Source: Prochilodus magdalenae (lineage: Eukaryota > Chordata > Actinopteri > Characiformes > Prochilodontidae). From it: 64,000 nt of DNA. Below the pieces are notes generated by a model. That model did not search any database and was not told where the DNA came from. It saw nothing but the letters and a program-made list of their open reading frames with translations. Positions 23,106 through 36,169 of this stretch are shown here, piece after piece. Location: contig JAMWET010005038.1 of assembly GCA_024036415.1 (NCBI GenBank), positions 156,141 through 220,140 of the forward strand. The letters are read 5' to 3'. Every line of letters starts with the position of its first letter. Position 1 is the first letter of the stretch. Made by a program: the position numbers and the translations under genes.

Positions 23106-23984
23106 GTGAAGATGAAAGATATTTGATTACCTTATGGAAACCAAGCAGGATGAGGCATTCTGACAATTCAAGACAATTCATATTTGCACACATTTTCAAG
23201 GGCATTAAACCAATTCTTCAAGATTTCCTATTCAAATGGGCATATCCCATTTAGAGCTGGAACGTGGATTAATCCTGATATAATCCTAAATCTAAACCAG
23301 TGCTTAGTGACTCCAAGCACTGTTCAATCCCTCAGTGTCACGGCGTGCCACACTGTGTTGGCACCATTCATTTAAAGACAGATGGAGACCACAGAAAGCC
23401 ACAGTAGATCATATGCAGCTTAAAATTCATACAGAGAAAGACAGCAGGTCTTCAGACAAACGACAAGTCACCTCAGTTAATGTTACTGGCCCAGCCTGTG
23501 AAGCCAGGCTGTACTGTAGAGGTCAGGGTGGCCATTTCCATAACCCCCAAAAGGAGGACATCATAAGTCTACTAGAACAGAATTAAACATAACCTAACCT
23601 ATGGATGACATTCATGAGTCAGACAGGAGCTAATTAGCTAACTACTATTTGACTAGCATAAGGAGGACTGACCTGCAGTTAGCTGGTAGGTGAGCGAGGT
23701 CACATGACCTTGTAAAACCAGTTAAATGCAAGGCATGTCCTGAATGCACATGAAGTAGTTCATCCGAAAAAGAGGACTAACAGGCATCCGTTCAGGTATT
23801 GCGCCCGATGGAGGACTGGTGGTTGAACAAACGGACAGTACGGTCCAAGACTGGAAGCGTGGACACCCTAGTAGTACTACACTGATGCCAAGCGAAATAC
23901 GTTGTTACAGTCAATTTCCACGAGTAGTGTGTGAAAATGAACTTCAACCTCTACACCACCTACAACTCAAGGCATTGTGATGAA
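23106..23984. other. Intron, no recognised feature
   Basis: Anonymous sequence; no supported exon or repeat. Confidence 0.45.
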
Positions 23985-25490
23985 CTGTGGCCATACTTGA
24001 CGTGGCAGTTCCCCTATTACGCTCTAAACATTGTGAGCTACTAACTCATTACAGCCTACAATTGCTAGATAGCTGCACCCGTACATGCACCCTCCCTGGA
24101 TGCCACTGTTTGAGAACAGCTTGCCAGACTTCCACTACAGCCCTCATTTCGCTAACATCAGGTAAGCTACAGAGCTGCCTCGGCTCCAGTCACAACTCAT
24201 CAGCCCTCTTCTCAGCGCCAAGCTCATTAACTCAGCTAATCTAAAGCATGACCAGCTACACCAGTCAGCCTGCCACAATAGCTAGGTCAGTGCACAGCTG
24301 CAGTATTTCACCTTGCATGGTGATTTGCCACTCGCCACCCACCGTCTCCTCCAGTCACACCTCACCAGCCCTCGTCTACAGGCAGCATTACATTAGTAAA
24401 TAGAGGACCCTACACAGAGCTCTGCCCCTATGCTGTGTGCTTTGCCCCCCCGCCCCCATTATGGTTCGCTGGTTGCCTGCTACAGCCATTAGTCTCGCCA
24501 CCTCCAGCTAAGCTAAAGGAGCTAGTCAGTCAGCCAGCCTACTTAAGCCCCTTTAGGCTATTTGACCTAGGTTAGTGCCCACTGGCTACATTTCACAGAG
24601 CAAAGCCCTAGGTGTGATTTCAGTGCTTCCAATGGTCAACAAGCTCCCAACATTGTAGAGCACATGGTTAATTTTAACATGACTTTAACCTTCCTTTTTT
24701 TTTTTTTTTTATTAAATATACTTGGCATAATACGAAAACACTACATGACTAGAGAAACACCAAGCAACAAAATGACAAATTACGCAATATGGTAATTAAC
24801 TCATTAGGATGTCATTTCAAAATCAATATATATATTTATAAATAATCAAGTAATATCACAGGTTTGAAAGACCCTTAAGAGGACACCATAAAACTACCAG
24901 CTTAGGAATTATCCACTAATTGAGCTTCACAAGCCAACGGTCTAAATGGCAAACACACAAAGATACAGAGAGTCCAAAATCAAGACTTGAGGATGCACTG
25001 GAGCCATACTTGGCATGGCATTTCCCCATTACTTTCTAAACACTGAGTTACTAAACCTATTAAAGCCTACAACCGCTAGCTAGCTGGGATCCATCTTCCC
25101 TGCATGCCACTGTTTGCAGAAGAGCTCACCAGTCTTCCACTACAGCACTCACTTCGCTAAGCTATGGAGCCGTCTGCCTCAGCTCCAGTCACAACTCACC
25201 AGCCCTCTTCTACAGCGCCAAGCTCATTAACTACGCCATAGTGCTACCAGCTACACCAGCCAGACTGTTACAAAAGCTAGTCAGTCAGTACACAGCTGCA
25301 ATACTTCACTTCCTGTGGCGATCTGCCACTTCATCAGATTGCAGGTTCTCCAACAGGGTTTGAGAGACCCTTAAGAGGACACCAAGACTGAGCTTCACAA
25401 ACCAGTGGTCTGGAACCTGAAGCAAGCTTTATCCAACTGCTAAACATGGAGGCTACATTAAAAATGACTTTATACTTGCTTTTAATAATG
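23985..25490. repeat. Local duplication of an intronic segment
   Basis: Segment A (about 23985-24390) recurs at 25002-25345, for example CCAAGCTCATTAACT, CTCCAGTCACAACTCA and GCCACTGTTTG. Segment B (about 24860-24945, AGACCCTTAAGAGGACACCA) recurs at 25355-25425. The copies are clearly diverged. Confidence 0.75.
24697..24714. repeat. Poly(T) run
   Basis: Eighteen consecutive T residues. Confidence 0.9.
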
Positions 25491-26125
25491 GTTCCCACAC
25501 CAGTTCCAGGGAAAGACCCGTCTTGTTTTCTCTCATCACATGCTTAGCTGGTTAGTACCATTCCTTAAGAACAGGGGAATCCAGAAGATCTAGCTATAAA
25601 CCCATTTCAAACTGTACAACTTAATTGCAAACCACATTTTCCTATGGAATTCATCCCATCTTGCCCTATTTACAGTGGGGAGCATCGCTGATGAGCAAAC
25701 TGAGGTGTTAACAACACTGTTCTATCACTTGATCTCAGTCACCCTCCTACACGACCGGATAGAAAAGTTGCTTGGCTCGTGTGGTGCTGTAACTGTTAAC
25801 TGTGGTCGGACCTCCCTGACCAGTTTAAGCTTGCCCTTATGCTGTACTTCACGCTCTGATCCAGAAAGGCAGCGCCGTACTCAGAGATCACCTCCAGGGC
25901 CTATCCTGTAGCTTTAGTATGCGCAACACATTCCTGCTGGCCTTTTAGAACTATACTGGATCCATGTTTGTGCACATATTGGCACAGTTCCTGTTTACTC
26001 CATGACCTTGTCGTGTCCAACATGTAAACCCTCTCGCCATTCTACTGGCAGCCATGCTGCAAATCTAAAGCCATGGACAAGAGAGCCTTCTCCTGAAATC
26101 TGCTAAGGTATGGAGGAACCAGCTA
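25491..26125. other. Intron, no recognised feature
   Basis: Anonymous sequence up to the ATGT microsatellite. Confidence 0.45.
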
Positions 26126-26185
26126 TGTATGTATGTATGTATGTATGTATGTATGTATGTATGTATGTATGTATGTATGTATGTA
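26126..26185. repeat. (ATGT)n microsatellite
   Basis: About 15 perfect ATGT units. Confidence 0.95.
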
Positions 26186-26233
26186 CACACGCACAATGCT
26201 CCAACTGCAGAGAGAACGCCAGACCAAACTAGA

Positions 26234-26998
26234 ACAGTGGGGGGTCAGTACAGATGTGGATTAGACACAGAGAGGTGAGGGCCTGTGTGGCTGGGGATTA
26301 GACCCATAGAAGAGTGAGGGTCAGTATGGCTGGGGATTAACCCATAGAGAAGTGAGGCTCAGTAAGGCTGTTGGTTAGACCCATAGACGAGTGAGGGTCA
26401 GTGTGGCTGTTGGTTAGACACACAGAGGAGTGAGGGTCTGTATGGCTGGGGATTAACCCATAGAGAAGTGAGGCTCAGTATGGCTGGGGATTAGACACAC
26501 AGAGGAGTGAGGCTCAGTATGACTGTGGATTAACCCATAGAGAAGTGAGGGTCAGTATGGCTGTGGATTAGGCCCATAGAGAAGTGACGGTCAGTGTGGC
26601 TGTTGGTTTAGACCCTAAGAGGAGTAAGGGTCAGTGTGGCTGTTGGTTAGACCCATAGAGGAGTGAGGGTCAGTATGGCTGTGGATTAGACACACAGAGG
26701 AGTGAGGGTCAGTACGGCTGTGGATTAGACACACAGAGGAGTGAGGGTCAGTACGGCTGTGGATTAGACACACAGAGGAGTGAGGGTCAGTACGGCTGTG
26801 GATTAGACACACAGAGGAGTGAGGGTCAGTACGGCTGTGGATTAGACACACAGAGGAGTGAGGGTCAGTATGGCTGTGGATTAGACACACAGGAGTGAGG
26901 GTCAGTATGGCTGGGGATTAGACAGATAGAGGAGTGAGGGTCAGTATGACTAATCCACATTCGTATGGACCCTCAGGGTCAGTATGGCTGGGGATTAG
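26234..26998. repeat. 39-bp minisatellite, about 19 units
   Basis: Units such as GGATTAGACACACAGAGGAG followed by TGAGGGTCAGTACGGCTGT. The central block (about 26670-26890) is nearly homogeneous; the edges are diverged, with CCCATAGAG variants. The 13-codon period leaves a minus-strand frame open, not judged to be a gene. Confidence 0.92.
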
Positions 26999-27224
26999 AC
27001 AAACATTCCGAAGTTGGAACGAGGTAAATATTTTGAAGACCACAGGAGCTAGCAGACTGAAAAATGCAGTAGTAGTTGCAGAAGACGAGGACGATGATGA
27101 GGATGAGATGACTACACTACAGGACACTGCAGCGAGTGATGTGGAAACCATACAATTCACTGAATAGCCACACAGTCTTTACAGTCAATCACTGGTAGGT
27201 GACAGGGTCACACTGAAAAGCCAG

Positions 27225-27960
27225 TTTGTCAGGTTTCTGCTCTGATAAAGAAGCTCCACTCAATTACATTTGCTATTAGGGGAAGTGGAAGCATCTAGAA
27301 GCAACCACAGCTCAGCATGTTTAACAAGCTAACAGAATTGGACCAGAGTGGTGAAGCATGTAGCTCGTAAAAATTCCATCTTCAGTCGCAAAACTACCTC
27401 TGGAAGCAACGTCAGCACAAGAACTGTTTGTCAGGAGCTTCACGGATTGGGTTTCCAAGGAAACCAAGGCATCGGAGCAGCCGCACACAAGCCCCAAGAT
27501 CACTACGTGTAATGCCAAGTCAGCTGGAGTGGTGTAAAGCACGCTGCCATTAGTCTCCGGAGCAGTGGAAATGCGTTCTCCAGAATGATCAATCATGCTT
27601 CACCTTCTGGCAGTGCAACAGAAAAATCTGGGCTTGACAGATGCCATGAGAAGACTGCTTGCCCCAGTGCTTAGTGCCAGCCGCAAAATTGGCGAAAAAA
27701 AATTGGCCAGCACAGAGGCCTGATCTCCACCCCATCAAACACCACTGAGATTAACTGAAACGCCGACCACAAGATAGGCCAGACCACCCAACACCAGTGC
27801 GCGAGCACACTGGTGCTGTTGTGGAAACGAATACCCGCAATTCCAAAATCTAGTGGGAAGTCCTCCCAGAAGAAATGAAGGCTACTACAGCAGCAAAGGA
27901 GATCCACCTCCATGTTAGTGCCCATGGTTTTAGAGTATGGCGTTCAGCATGCACAAACAA
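27225..27960 (+). mobile_element. Degenerate Tc1-like element with central deletion
   Basis: Several stretches match a classic fish Tc1 transposase gene in order: GAAGTGGAAGCATCTAGAAG, a GCAACGTCAGCACAAGAACT region, GGAGTGGTGTAAAGC, then TCTAGTGGGAAGTCCTCCCA and TGCCCATGGTTTTAGA. Frameshifts and stops are many, and the middle of the catalytic domain is missing. Confidence 0.75.
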
Positions 27961-28955
27961 GACATTATGTCCAGGTTTCTTCATCCGCTGATGCTGTAGT
28001 CATGCTTGGGTGTAGACTAGAGACGGATCAATCGCTGGGACCAATACTGATCACCTTTCAGCGGCATCAGTCAATAGCAGATACTGATATAGGAGGAGGC
28101 ATGTCATTCCCCACCTCATAGAAATACATGGATGGTGGCGACATGAAGCCACGCAAAGCGTTGGCCGACCGTTACCGTGTTGATCAAGAGGACAACTTTA
28201 GCAGTGTTGAAGGCGGCACCACAAGACGTCTGGCACCCATGGCTACTGGTTTATTCCACCACAGGAGTCAACAGCAAACTCGTTTTCAATTGATGCTCCT
28301 TTGAAAACAAATGGAAACGGAATATCGGAGTGAATGCCATCCAAGAAAGCTAGCTAATTTTGAAAGCACATTTGTATGAAATTTAAAAATGGCGACCTAA
28401 CTGCTTGCATATGTGGCAAGTTCTATTTGCCTGTTAGCATGCTGGGCCAACAAAACTAGTTAACGAGTGGCCTAACTCGTTAGAGACACCAACAATATCG
28501 TACTTTCTCCCCCATATCCAAACCGCGAATATGAGCTTCTCCATGTATAATCACTTAAATGCTGAGAGCTGGTAGGAACTAAACGCTTAGAGAGCAGAAG
28601 CTGGGGGGGGGTGGGGGGTGGGAAGGAGATCTCAGACCCCCATCTCTACAACCGGCAGACCCAATCGTTTAAAACGTTGCTTCACTGTGTCAACTCGATT
28701 TGTCGTTGCCACTTAGTCATGAATACAAATGGTGTACTACCTTAAGAAATGACTGGTTGCTTGTTGCTTCAGTGCCTGCTATCATGAACACAGGGTTTGA
28801 GAAATCTTGGCTGATTAACTGATAATTTGTGAGCTGCAAATCAGTCAATACCAATTCAGTCGGTCTACAACTGCACTACTGAAGAAACTGTTGCTGCAAC
28901 TTCTAAAACAAAAGGAAGGAAGAACCTGAGAAGAGCAACTCGTCACTTCCAACTG
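27961..28955. other. Intron, mostly unassigned
   Basis: A G-rich run lies at about 28602-28622. CTGGGACCAATACTGATC near 28040 is reminiscent of fish hAT MITEs but is too short to call. Confidence 0.4.
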
Positions 28956-29169
28956 TTTACTTGGCTCGAGCTCCAACAGCACTGATGTGTAGGACCAGCA
29001 GCATCAAACTGAAGAAAGCAGTGTCGAGGTGCTTTGGGGAACAGCCCATTTCCAAGAAAGTATTCCAATCATGGTGGAAAACTAATGGAATTTGACTTCC
29101 AGTTTTTTCCATAGTGGTCAAATCCCTGCAGCCAGTCATTCTGCAGGCCAAAGCCATCTTCAGGAACGT

Positions 29170-29560
29170 GACAAGCATCACACCAGCAAAAAGACGTCCA
29201 GCCAAAAGACAGTCAAATTTAATGTGTGCAGAACGTCATCTTGGAATGCACCACTTACCACACCTTGCCAAAAACTGACCACAGTATAACAGCTAAAGAG
29301 CATGTTGTGTGCCAGTGTTATCCAAGAACTTGAAAGCTTATCTCCAGTAGACATAGGAGCATCGAAACTGGACAGCTGAGGAGTGAGGGGCGGTGGAAGC
29401 TGCCAGATGCATAATTCCAGGTTGTTATGCATCCTGTTGATAGAAGGATCCAACAAGCAAGGTGAACCCAAGCATGGAGACATCCTGTTTGGTGTTAACA
29501 GTGCAGGCCGGGGGTGGCAGAATGATGTGGGCAATGTTATCCAGGCAAACATTAAAGCCC
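29170..29560 (+). mobile_element. Tc1-like transposase remnant
   Basis: Short translated matches in order but in different frames: a basic RRPAKRQ segment, WTAEE, then TVQAGGGRMM with WAM, resembling the Tc1 TVQ-GGGS-MVWG region after the first catalytic Asp. Highly degraded. Confidence 0.45.
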
Positions 29561-30090
29561 ATTAGAGCGTCACTTGGTGGATGCTTCAGATTTTAAAATC
29601 CATAGAAACAAAAACAGTAGGTTTTTCTATTGTGGAAATCTGACTACTGGTCATTTTATTAGAAGTGTAAAATGATACAACATAACACTGTACCTTTTAA
29701 TAAATGCTAAACATCAGATACCATTGTACTGTACAATGTAGTGATGATTTGGAATGCAGTGTTATGTTGAATTTATCAATATTGGACACTATGAACCTAT
29801 ACATTTTACTAAATTCTACATTGTCACCAAGAACTGCATTGTATGCATCAAATTAAAAAAATTCATAATAAATAAAAATTTGCTGTCACTAATTCACTAT
29901 GTAGAGTTTATTTGTATCCAGAAAACAAGCACGGATAAACTAGTGGTGATGAGACTATGCAGACAGGGTCATTAAGCAGACCACTAGGAACAAACATCTC
30001 CAGTTCCGACCCTATTTACTTTTGGTGAACACACGCCATGTGTTTTGCTTCAAAATGAGGTGCACAAACCTGAAAACCTGAACTCTGGAA
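29561..30090. other. AT-rich intron sequence
   Basis: Nothing recognised. Confidence 0.45.
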
Positions 30091-30094
30091 GCCA

Positions 30095-30800
30095 AGATTT
30101 TTTTTTTTTTTTTATATATATATCGCGCTTTACAACAAAGCAGCTATACAGAAAATCCAGGTCCAAGCCCCCCAATGAGCAAGCCAAGGGTGACAGCAGC
30201 AAGAAAAAACCCTCAGAGCAAGAGGAAAAAGGAAGCCATGAGAGGAACCAAGACTCAAATGGGGAACCCATCCTTCTCGGGTCGACCCCAGACAGCAAGA
30301 CCAGAAAAGGATCAGAGTTCATAATCAGGCACTACTGAATAAGAGCCATTAGTAACTGTTAGATGGAAGACTACGATGATGGTCTATTAGAAAGTAGGAG
30401 AAGCGTTGAGTGTTTTGAGGCAGAGGAAGAAACGTCTGATTAGTCTGTGATTAGGATGCAGGTGAGGTTCCCTTACAGCACAAGACAAGAAGCTGCTTCA
30501 TGGTAGGCAAACTTGTCAGCAACGCAGGCAGGCGGTGGCACCCAGCCGAGGCAGATGAAGCAGCAGCATCAGAGCACACAGGATGGGAAGTAACATTAGA
30601 CCAGAGCTTGGGCAGTAGCTCAGCTCAGGCAGGGAAAACAACCAGACAGTTTGCTCTGAGTCAGGAAAGAATCTGGAAGATCTAAAGCTCTGATGCAACC
30701 GTTCATATAGCTAGCGAGGAAGGAAAAGCAAAACCTCCATATGACGGCAGAGAACCTCCAGAAAGGTTCTGCTGACACAGGAAAGGTGGAGCACCATTCT
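30095..30800 (-). mobile_element. Reverse copy of the 9550-9835 repeat family plus adjoining repeat
   Basis: The complement contains GGGTCGACCC, GAGTCTTGGTTCCTCTCATG and TTGGCTTGCTCATTGGGG, ending in ATATATA and an A-run. The adjoining part at 30637-30800 recurs at 31490-31655, so it is repetitive too. Confidence 0.65.
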
Positions 30801-30814
30801 GTTCACAAACATGA

Positions 30815-31075
30815 CCCACATGGATCAGACATCAGATGCAAGTGTAATCTGTGACCTTATCACGGCACCAAGTATGCAAAACATCTTGATAAGTCAGAGG
30901 TATTCTGGAAACTGAGTACTGTGGACTGATTAGTTGAAAGTGAACTCTTTGACCGTACTCACCAAAAACCTGTCTGTAGAAAAGGAAAAAGGAGCAGCGT
31001 TTGATTACAACACCACCTTGCCAAATGTTAAACAAGATGGCGGATCCATCATGTTTGGGGTTTTGTGGTAGACAG
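30815..31075 (+). mobile_element. Tc1-like fragment
   Basis: Contains AAGGAAAAAGGAGCAGCGTT, an AACACCACCTTGCCAAATGT stretch and GATGGCGGATCCATCATGTT, corresponding to the KKGEAF-NTxPTVKHGGGSIM region of a Tc1 transposase. Decayed. Confidence 0.55.
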
Positions 31076-31229
31076 ACTTAGAAGTCATTCGGCATATTAT
31101 GGTTGGGTAAGAAATCAACCAAATATGTAATTTGGCCTAGTATAGTTTATGTCTAAATGTTTGTGCACACAACTGCAATTTAAGACTACACAACAGTAGT
31201 TTCAGAGGTCAAACTACGTTCATCATCAA

Positions 31230-31880
31230 AAGAGTAGTTGCACAAATACTGACTGACCCAACGGCCACAACTGCAGACATTCAGCGAGTCATCCTGTTAG
31301 TGCAGCACCATTGGCAAACAGCTGCACCACGCAGGACTACATGCACAAAGACAGTTACAACGACTGTCCTTAACACCACATCGACATCACCAAAGACTGC
31401 AGTGGTGTCGTGCCAGACTGTCATGGAGTGACTCCGAATGGCAGCGGGTCATCATCAGTGACGAGTCCAGCTTTCGCCTTGGTGGCACGGGCAAAGAAAA
31501 CAACCAGACAGTTGGCTTTGAGTCAGGAAAGGATCTGGAAGACCTAGGAGGCTCTGATGCAACCATTCATATGCTAGCCAGGAAGGCAGAGCAAAACCTC
31601 CATATGACAGTAGAGGTTCCAGGAAGGTTCTGCTGACACAGAAGAGGTGGAGCACGGGTCTCGTCATGGTAACGTCACCAAAGGCTGCAATAGTGTCATG
31701 CCAGACTGTCATGGAGTGACTCAGAATGGCAGCGGGTCATCCTTAGTGACGAGTCCCGCTTTAGTCTTGGTGGAGATGACCCACGCATGTGTGGGTCAGC
31801 ACCAAGATAAGCGGTTTGTTGTCTCAGGTCCACAAGGCCTGGTGTCACCGCACCTCCACCTTTTATAGACAGCCAAACGC
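31230..31880 (+). mobile_element. TcA copy, rearranged
   Basis: Starts with TcA terminal repeat CATCATCAAAAGAGTAGTTG. The segment from CACCAAAGACTGCAGTGG to the SDES codons occurs twice (31370-31485 and 31668-31790), separated by a 165-base block copied from the 30637-30800 type repeat. This is a duplication plus insertion, not a simple insertion. Confidence 0.75.
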
Positions 31881-34170
31881 CCTCCCCAAAAAAGCCAGAC
31901 AATACCATTTAATTCGTCTGTCAGTCATGTTTACCCTTTTCGCTTAAGGCCTAAGCACAACTGAGCAATCCTAGGCACTTTGGACCAAGTGGACTACAGA
32001 GAAGGAGGATAAACTAGTTTGAGTTGTGGCAACAGCATAAACGTCAGTATAATGTGTGCTGTAAAACATAACAGAAGCAACTGCTTAGCTTTATCGCTGC
32101 AGAAAACACACTTCAGTGGGGAATCCTATTAGGCAGTAGTACACAAGAAGCTCCCGTGAGGTTTTAAGAATTCTTAAGCAGTGGTCAGGGCTCGTTTGTG
32201 TTTATGATCTGAGAATGTGTGGTGTTTCATTCTGGGTAGATGGCGTAGGTGTGAGGACACTGATGACCAGCAAAAACCAAGGAGAAAAAGGTTAAACATG
32301 TCATTACGTGTGAGGTCTCAGGCTCGGTAGGCCGAGCCGCATCAACACATTAACTGTTCACAGGAAAACTGCAGACGGGAAACTAGTGACATCCATCACT
32401 TCCTTCACCTCCTCACAATGCAAAAAAGACAGAAAATGTATCAGAATCTTGTACAAGCAGACAAAAGACAGTCTCTAATTCGGTATTAAACGCTCTAATG
32501 TTACTGGGGACATTCCGAAATAGTACCACTGTGATTTAGTACAGACAAGCCAAGGTTTCTTGGAGATTTAGGAACACAGAGCAGCTTACGTTTCCCAGTC
32601 TTCTGCTACACAGTTGCGTGTTACTTTCCTTCGCTACTGGATGTAAACAGTCACAGTGAGCGGAGCCACAGCATGGCAAATGCAGGAGTGACCGCACAAG
32701 ATTTTCCACCGGAAAAGGTAAAAACTGACATACCAGGGAATTTATAGCACTGGGGGAAAAAAAATAAAAACTTTGCATATGTACACAGCAACGACTGCAT
32801 AAACATAAACGGCCCAAAAGCCTACCGACCACAACCTCACATAGGAGCACAAGGCTAAAATGCTAACGCAGTACTATTCAAGAGTCCCGATCTTTCTTAC
32901 CTGCAGGATTCACTGTAGCACTGCAACCTGAACTGCCAACAGGGCGCTGTTTACACACAGTCACAGTCACCTCAAGTATCAGGATTATATCTGGAACTGC
33001 AGCCATGCAAACGCAACCAAGACGAATGAAAACGGATACAAAGGGATTCAACAGATCCATTCCACTTAAGAAGGTGGTCTGAAATGCGAATGCTACAGCA
33101 GTGTAAACACATCCGTTTCTCTGAGGTACATTACACAAGCAAACCTCTCTCAGTACAACCAGAATTCCTCTCCATGCAGTGCATCCCTGGGAACGTGACC
33201 CGTGTATACAAGGATCATGAGGAGACAGGTGTACGGACATACGTACATGACTGGAAACTGGATGAAATTAGTTGTTAACAGTAATGTAGGCAGACACTAG
33301 TATGCAAAACAAGCTAGATGATGGACAACAAGCTGATGATAACGAGCTGATTTGCATATCCCACATGGCAACGGATTTCAGTCCAACTGATTGGAGATGG
33401 ATTTGACTACCAAGTGTAAATGCATCTGGCTAAAAACTTAACAGAATATGGTCCAGATACTAGTCGCTTGAAGTGACCATGCATAAACATGGTCCATGTT
33501 AAGTGGAAGTCTTGAAACGCCTAGCTAGGACTAGTATTTAACATATTAGCCTCAACGTTGGAAAACGGTACTGGAACACCAGCAGTGGATAAACAAAAGG
33601 CATCACCAACACAGTAATGCTAATCAAAACAAAGACTGTATTCATTAAATATACATGCGTAGATTACTACAAGATGGCCGCTTCCAGCTCTGACGGGTAT
33701 ACACATGCTGGGATTCTGGTCATATGCAACTGCAAATGTGAACCACCAGTGACAGTGGTAACAAAAGTATCAAGAAAGTTGTTCTAAAAGCCGTCTGCAG
33801 CTTTACATAATCTCCAAATTCCATCTTTCCTTGCAGAGCAATGGGCATTCACGTTAACCAGGTCAGCTAATGTCTCCCATCGCCCTTTTCAACCTACACT
33901 GTGTCGGTGCTGAGGTCAAAATCTCGAACCGTTCTGCACTTTTCCACCTCAAAAGGCTGGTTAGTGATGGCAAAATGGGGCTGAAGAGCGAATATGTTCT
34001 ACCATGTTGTTCCGCCATGCGTCCACTGATCCAGATATGTAACCCATTGGCCCTCAAACTATTAGACAAGGAGGCCTGTCTTGACCTGTTCTTGACAAGG
34101 GAACCAGCATAAGCTTTGGCACAAGCTTTGGCACAAATCAAAATGGAAAGGGTGCGCGCACTCACCCCAA
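31881..34170. other. Intron, unassigned
   Basis: No family recognised. Overlapping frames of 80-100 codons on both strands at 33863-34165 have no identifiable domain. Confidence 0.4.
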
Positions 34171-34174
34171 GATG

Positions 34175-34340
34175 ACTTTATGTAGTCAGTCAGGTAAAGC
34201 GATAAGGCATGTCCTTGCTTACGTCACATGCACGACCGACTCGCATGTCTCATGATGTCAAACAAACCCACCTAGTTTCAGCCCTGTCAGCTGATTCCTT
34301 CTGGGTGCAGCCATTCTTTTAATGATGACCGTGTACGTAA
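34175..34340 (-). mobile_element. TcA subterminal fragment
   Basis: Matches only the terminal 165 bases of TcA (compare 15115-15290), ending in the TIR GGTGCAGCCATTCTTTTAAT. Confidence 0.75.
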
Positions 34341-35167
34341 TTTACATAACACTCTATACTTTCCAAATAAAATGGATTTATAAAATGAAGAATAGACATG
34401 TTCTGCCTCTAAAACCATGTAGATTAAAACTAACATGCCATTTTTATTTTGTATTTAATTTTGAACAGCACATTGTGTAATTTTCTTCAATTAAATAATT
34501 ATCAGAATGCTGCTTCTAAACCATAATAAAGCTGAGTATTGTAACATGTCTGAATGTATAGGCAAACGCAATGTAACACCTCCCAACAAAACATACATCC
34601 CTATCTATAATTAGGCTGAACCAGCCTGTTCAGTTACGTTGTTATCATAGCCTTAAATGTGTAACGTGAGCTAGCTTTTCTCGTGTTCGTAAAAAACATA
34701 TTGCCTATAACGTTATAGCATATTAGAGGCGTAATAACAGCATGTTTAAGTTCTCTCAAATGTTTTAAGAGAGCAATGTATAGGATTTCCTCCCAAGGCC
34801 CGTGAGGTAATTCTATACCCCGTATCCTCTCTATACCCTATCCGTGGACACCTGCCAGCTGTTAATCTGAACTCTGGCTCCATATGTCTCTCAGCGAGGT
34901 GCACGGATCTTTGCAGAGTGTCTTAGGAGCAAGCCTGAGGCTTAGCTTCCTCTGCCACCACTGAAAGCGACAGCAGCAGTAGATTAGACAGGTAAATGGT
35001 ACATGCCATCTGTGGCCTAGTACAATCTTGATTAATGGTTCTTGGCCTTCGTGTTCTAAAGCCATTACTTAAACCAGAACAAAATAGTCCATGTTGAATA
35101 ATGAACGGCTGAATATCTGTTAAACGGCATCTTACTTTAGTACTTCGTGGGAATCCGGAGAAGTCTC
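34341..35167. other. Intron, no recognised feature
   Basis: AT-rich anonymous sequence. Confidence 0.45.
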
Positions 35168-35850
35168 TGAATCCAACACAGCCATTATCAAAAGATTGGT
35201 TGCACAAATAAAATGCTACTTAGGAATGAAATCGCTGTACCTGACTGACCCGACAGCCATGATAGTGGACGTTCAGTGAGCAGTGATGTCCTCCATGAAT
35301 CATCCTGTTAGTGCCAGCCCTGTGGGCAGACAGCTGCATGACGAAGGACTACATGCACGCGACTGTCCTTAACACCACGTCAACATCACCAAATGGTGTC
35401 ATGCCAGACTGCCATGGAGAGACTCAGAACGGGAGCGGTGTAGGTCGTGCTTTTGTTTTGGTGGAGACAACGAATCCGTGTGCGAGGCACTGTGGTCAGC
35501 ACCAAGATTAACGGTTGCTGTCAAACATCCAGAAGGCCTGGTGTCACTCCACCTCCACCCCTACCGCACCATCTGCAGGAATTGTGTGAGGATGTTCAAG
35601 CTGCATGGGATGGATTATCACAGGACACCATTAGGATCCTCTACAGATCCATGCCGAGGCGTCTGGCATGTGGGGTTAGCAAACACGGCGTCCTGATACC
35701 ATACTGAGAGACAGACCTCAATAAATATTGATCATATCAGTCCAAATTTATCATCAGTTATTGATCCTGGTCACCTTTGTCTTCCATTCCAACAGCACTG
35801 CAATCCCACACCCCCATCTTCGTGAAGCTACTCTGTTGATGAGTGCATGA
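35168..35850 (+). mobile_element. TcA copy, near full-length
   Basis: The 5' TIR (ATTATCAAAAGATTGGTTGC) and 3' TIR (GAAGCTACTCTGTTGATGAG) are both present. The interior has the shared junction, the transposase C-terminus (LQELCEDVQAAWDGLSQDT) and AATAAA at 35720-35725. Several indels against the 4125 copy. Confidence 0.85.
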
Positions 35851-35854
35851 ACTA

Positions 35855-36135
35855 ACTGGACGCTTTATTAGAAGCACCACTCTAATACCGGTTAGTGTCC
35901 CCCGCTGCTTTCATCGAAGGATAAGAGGATGCTGAAAACATTCCTTAGAGATTCTGGTTTATGTTGACATGACTGCAGCAAGCAATTACTGCAGAGCTGT
36001 CAGCGGCACATTCATGCTGTGAATCCCCTTTTCTACTCCCTCCGAGCGGTGCTCAACGGTACTTAGATCTGGTGACTGGGGAGGCCTCTGTAGTTCCCTA
36101 ATGTTAATTTACCCTCTTGAGATGACATGTGCTTT
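35855..36135. mobile_element. Tc1-type fragment with an 'ggacgctttattagaa' end
   Basis: Starts with the complement of the TTAATAAAGTGGCCGG-type terminus (seen again at 43467-43483) and contains GATCTGGTGACTGGGGAGGC and GATGACATGTGCTTTGTTGG, familiar from a teleost Tc1-like element. Truncated. Confidence 0.6.
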
Positions 36136-36169
36136 GTTGGATGGATACACATGATCAGTAATAAATCTC

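Noticed and set aside
26615..26890. 91-codon frame of 13-residue His/Ser repeats
   Set aside because: By-product of the 39-bp minisatellite.
32536..33240. Minus-strand frames of 104 and 120 codons as possible exons
   Set aside because: No recognisable domain, no convincing paired splice sites.
33863..34165. Overlapping 80- and 100-codon frames on both strands
   Set aside because: Neither shows a family motif or splice context; could be chance.
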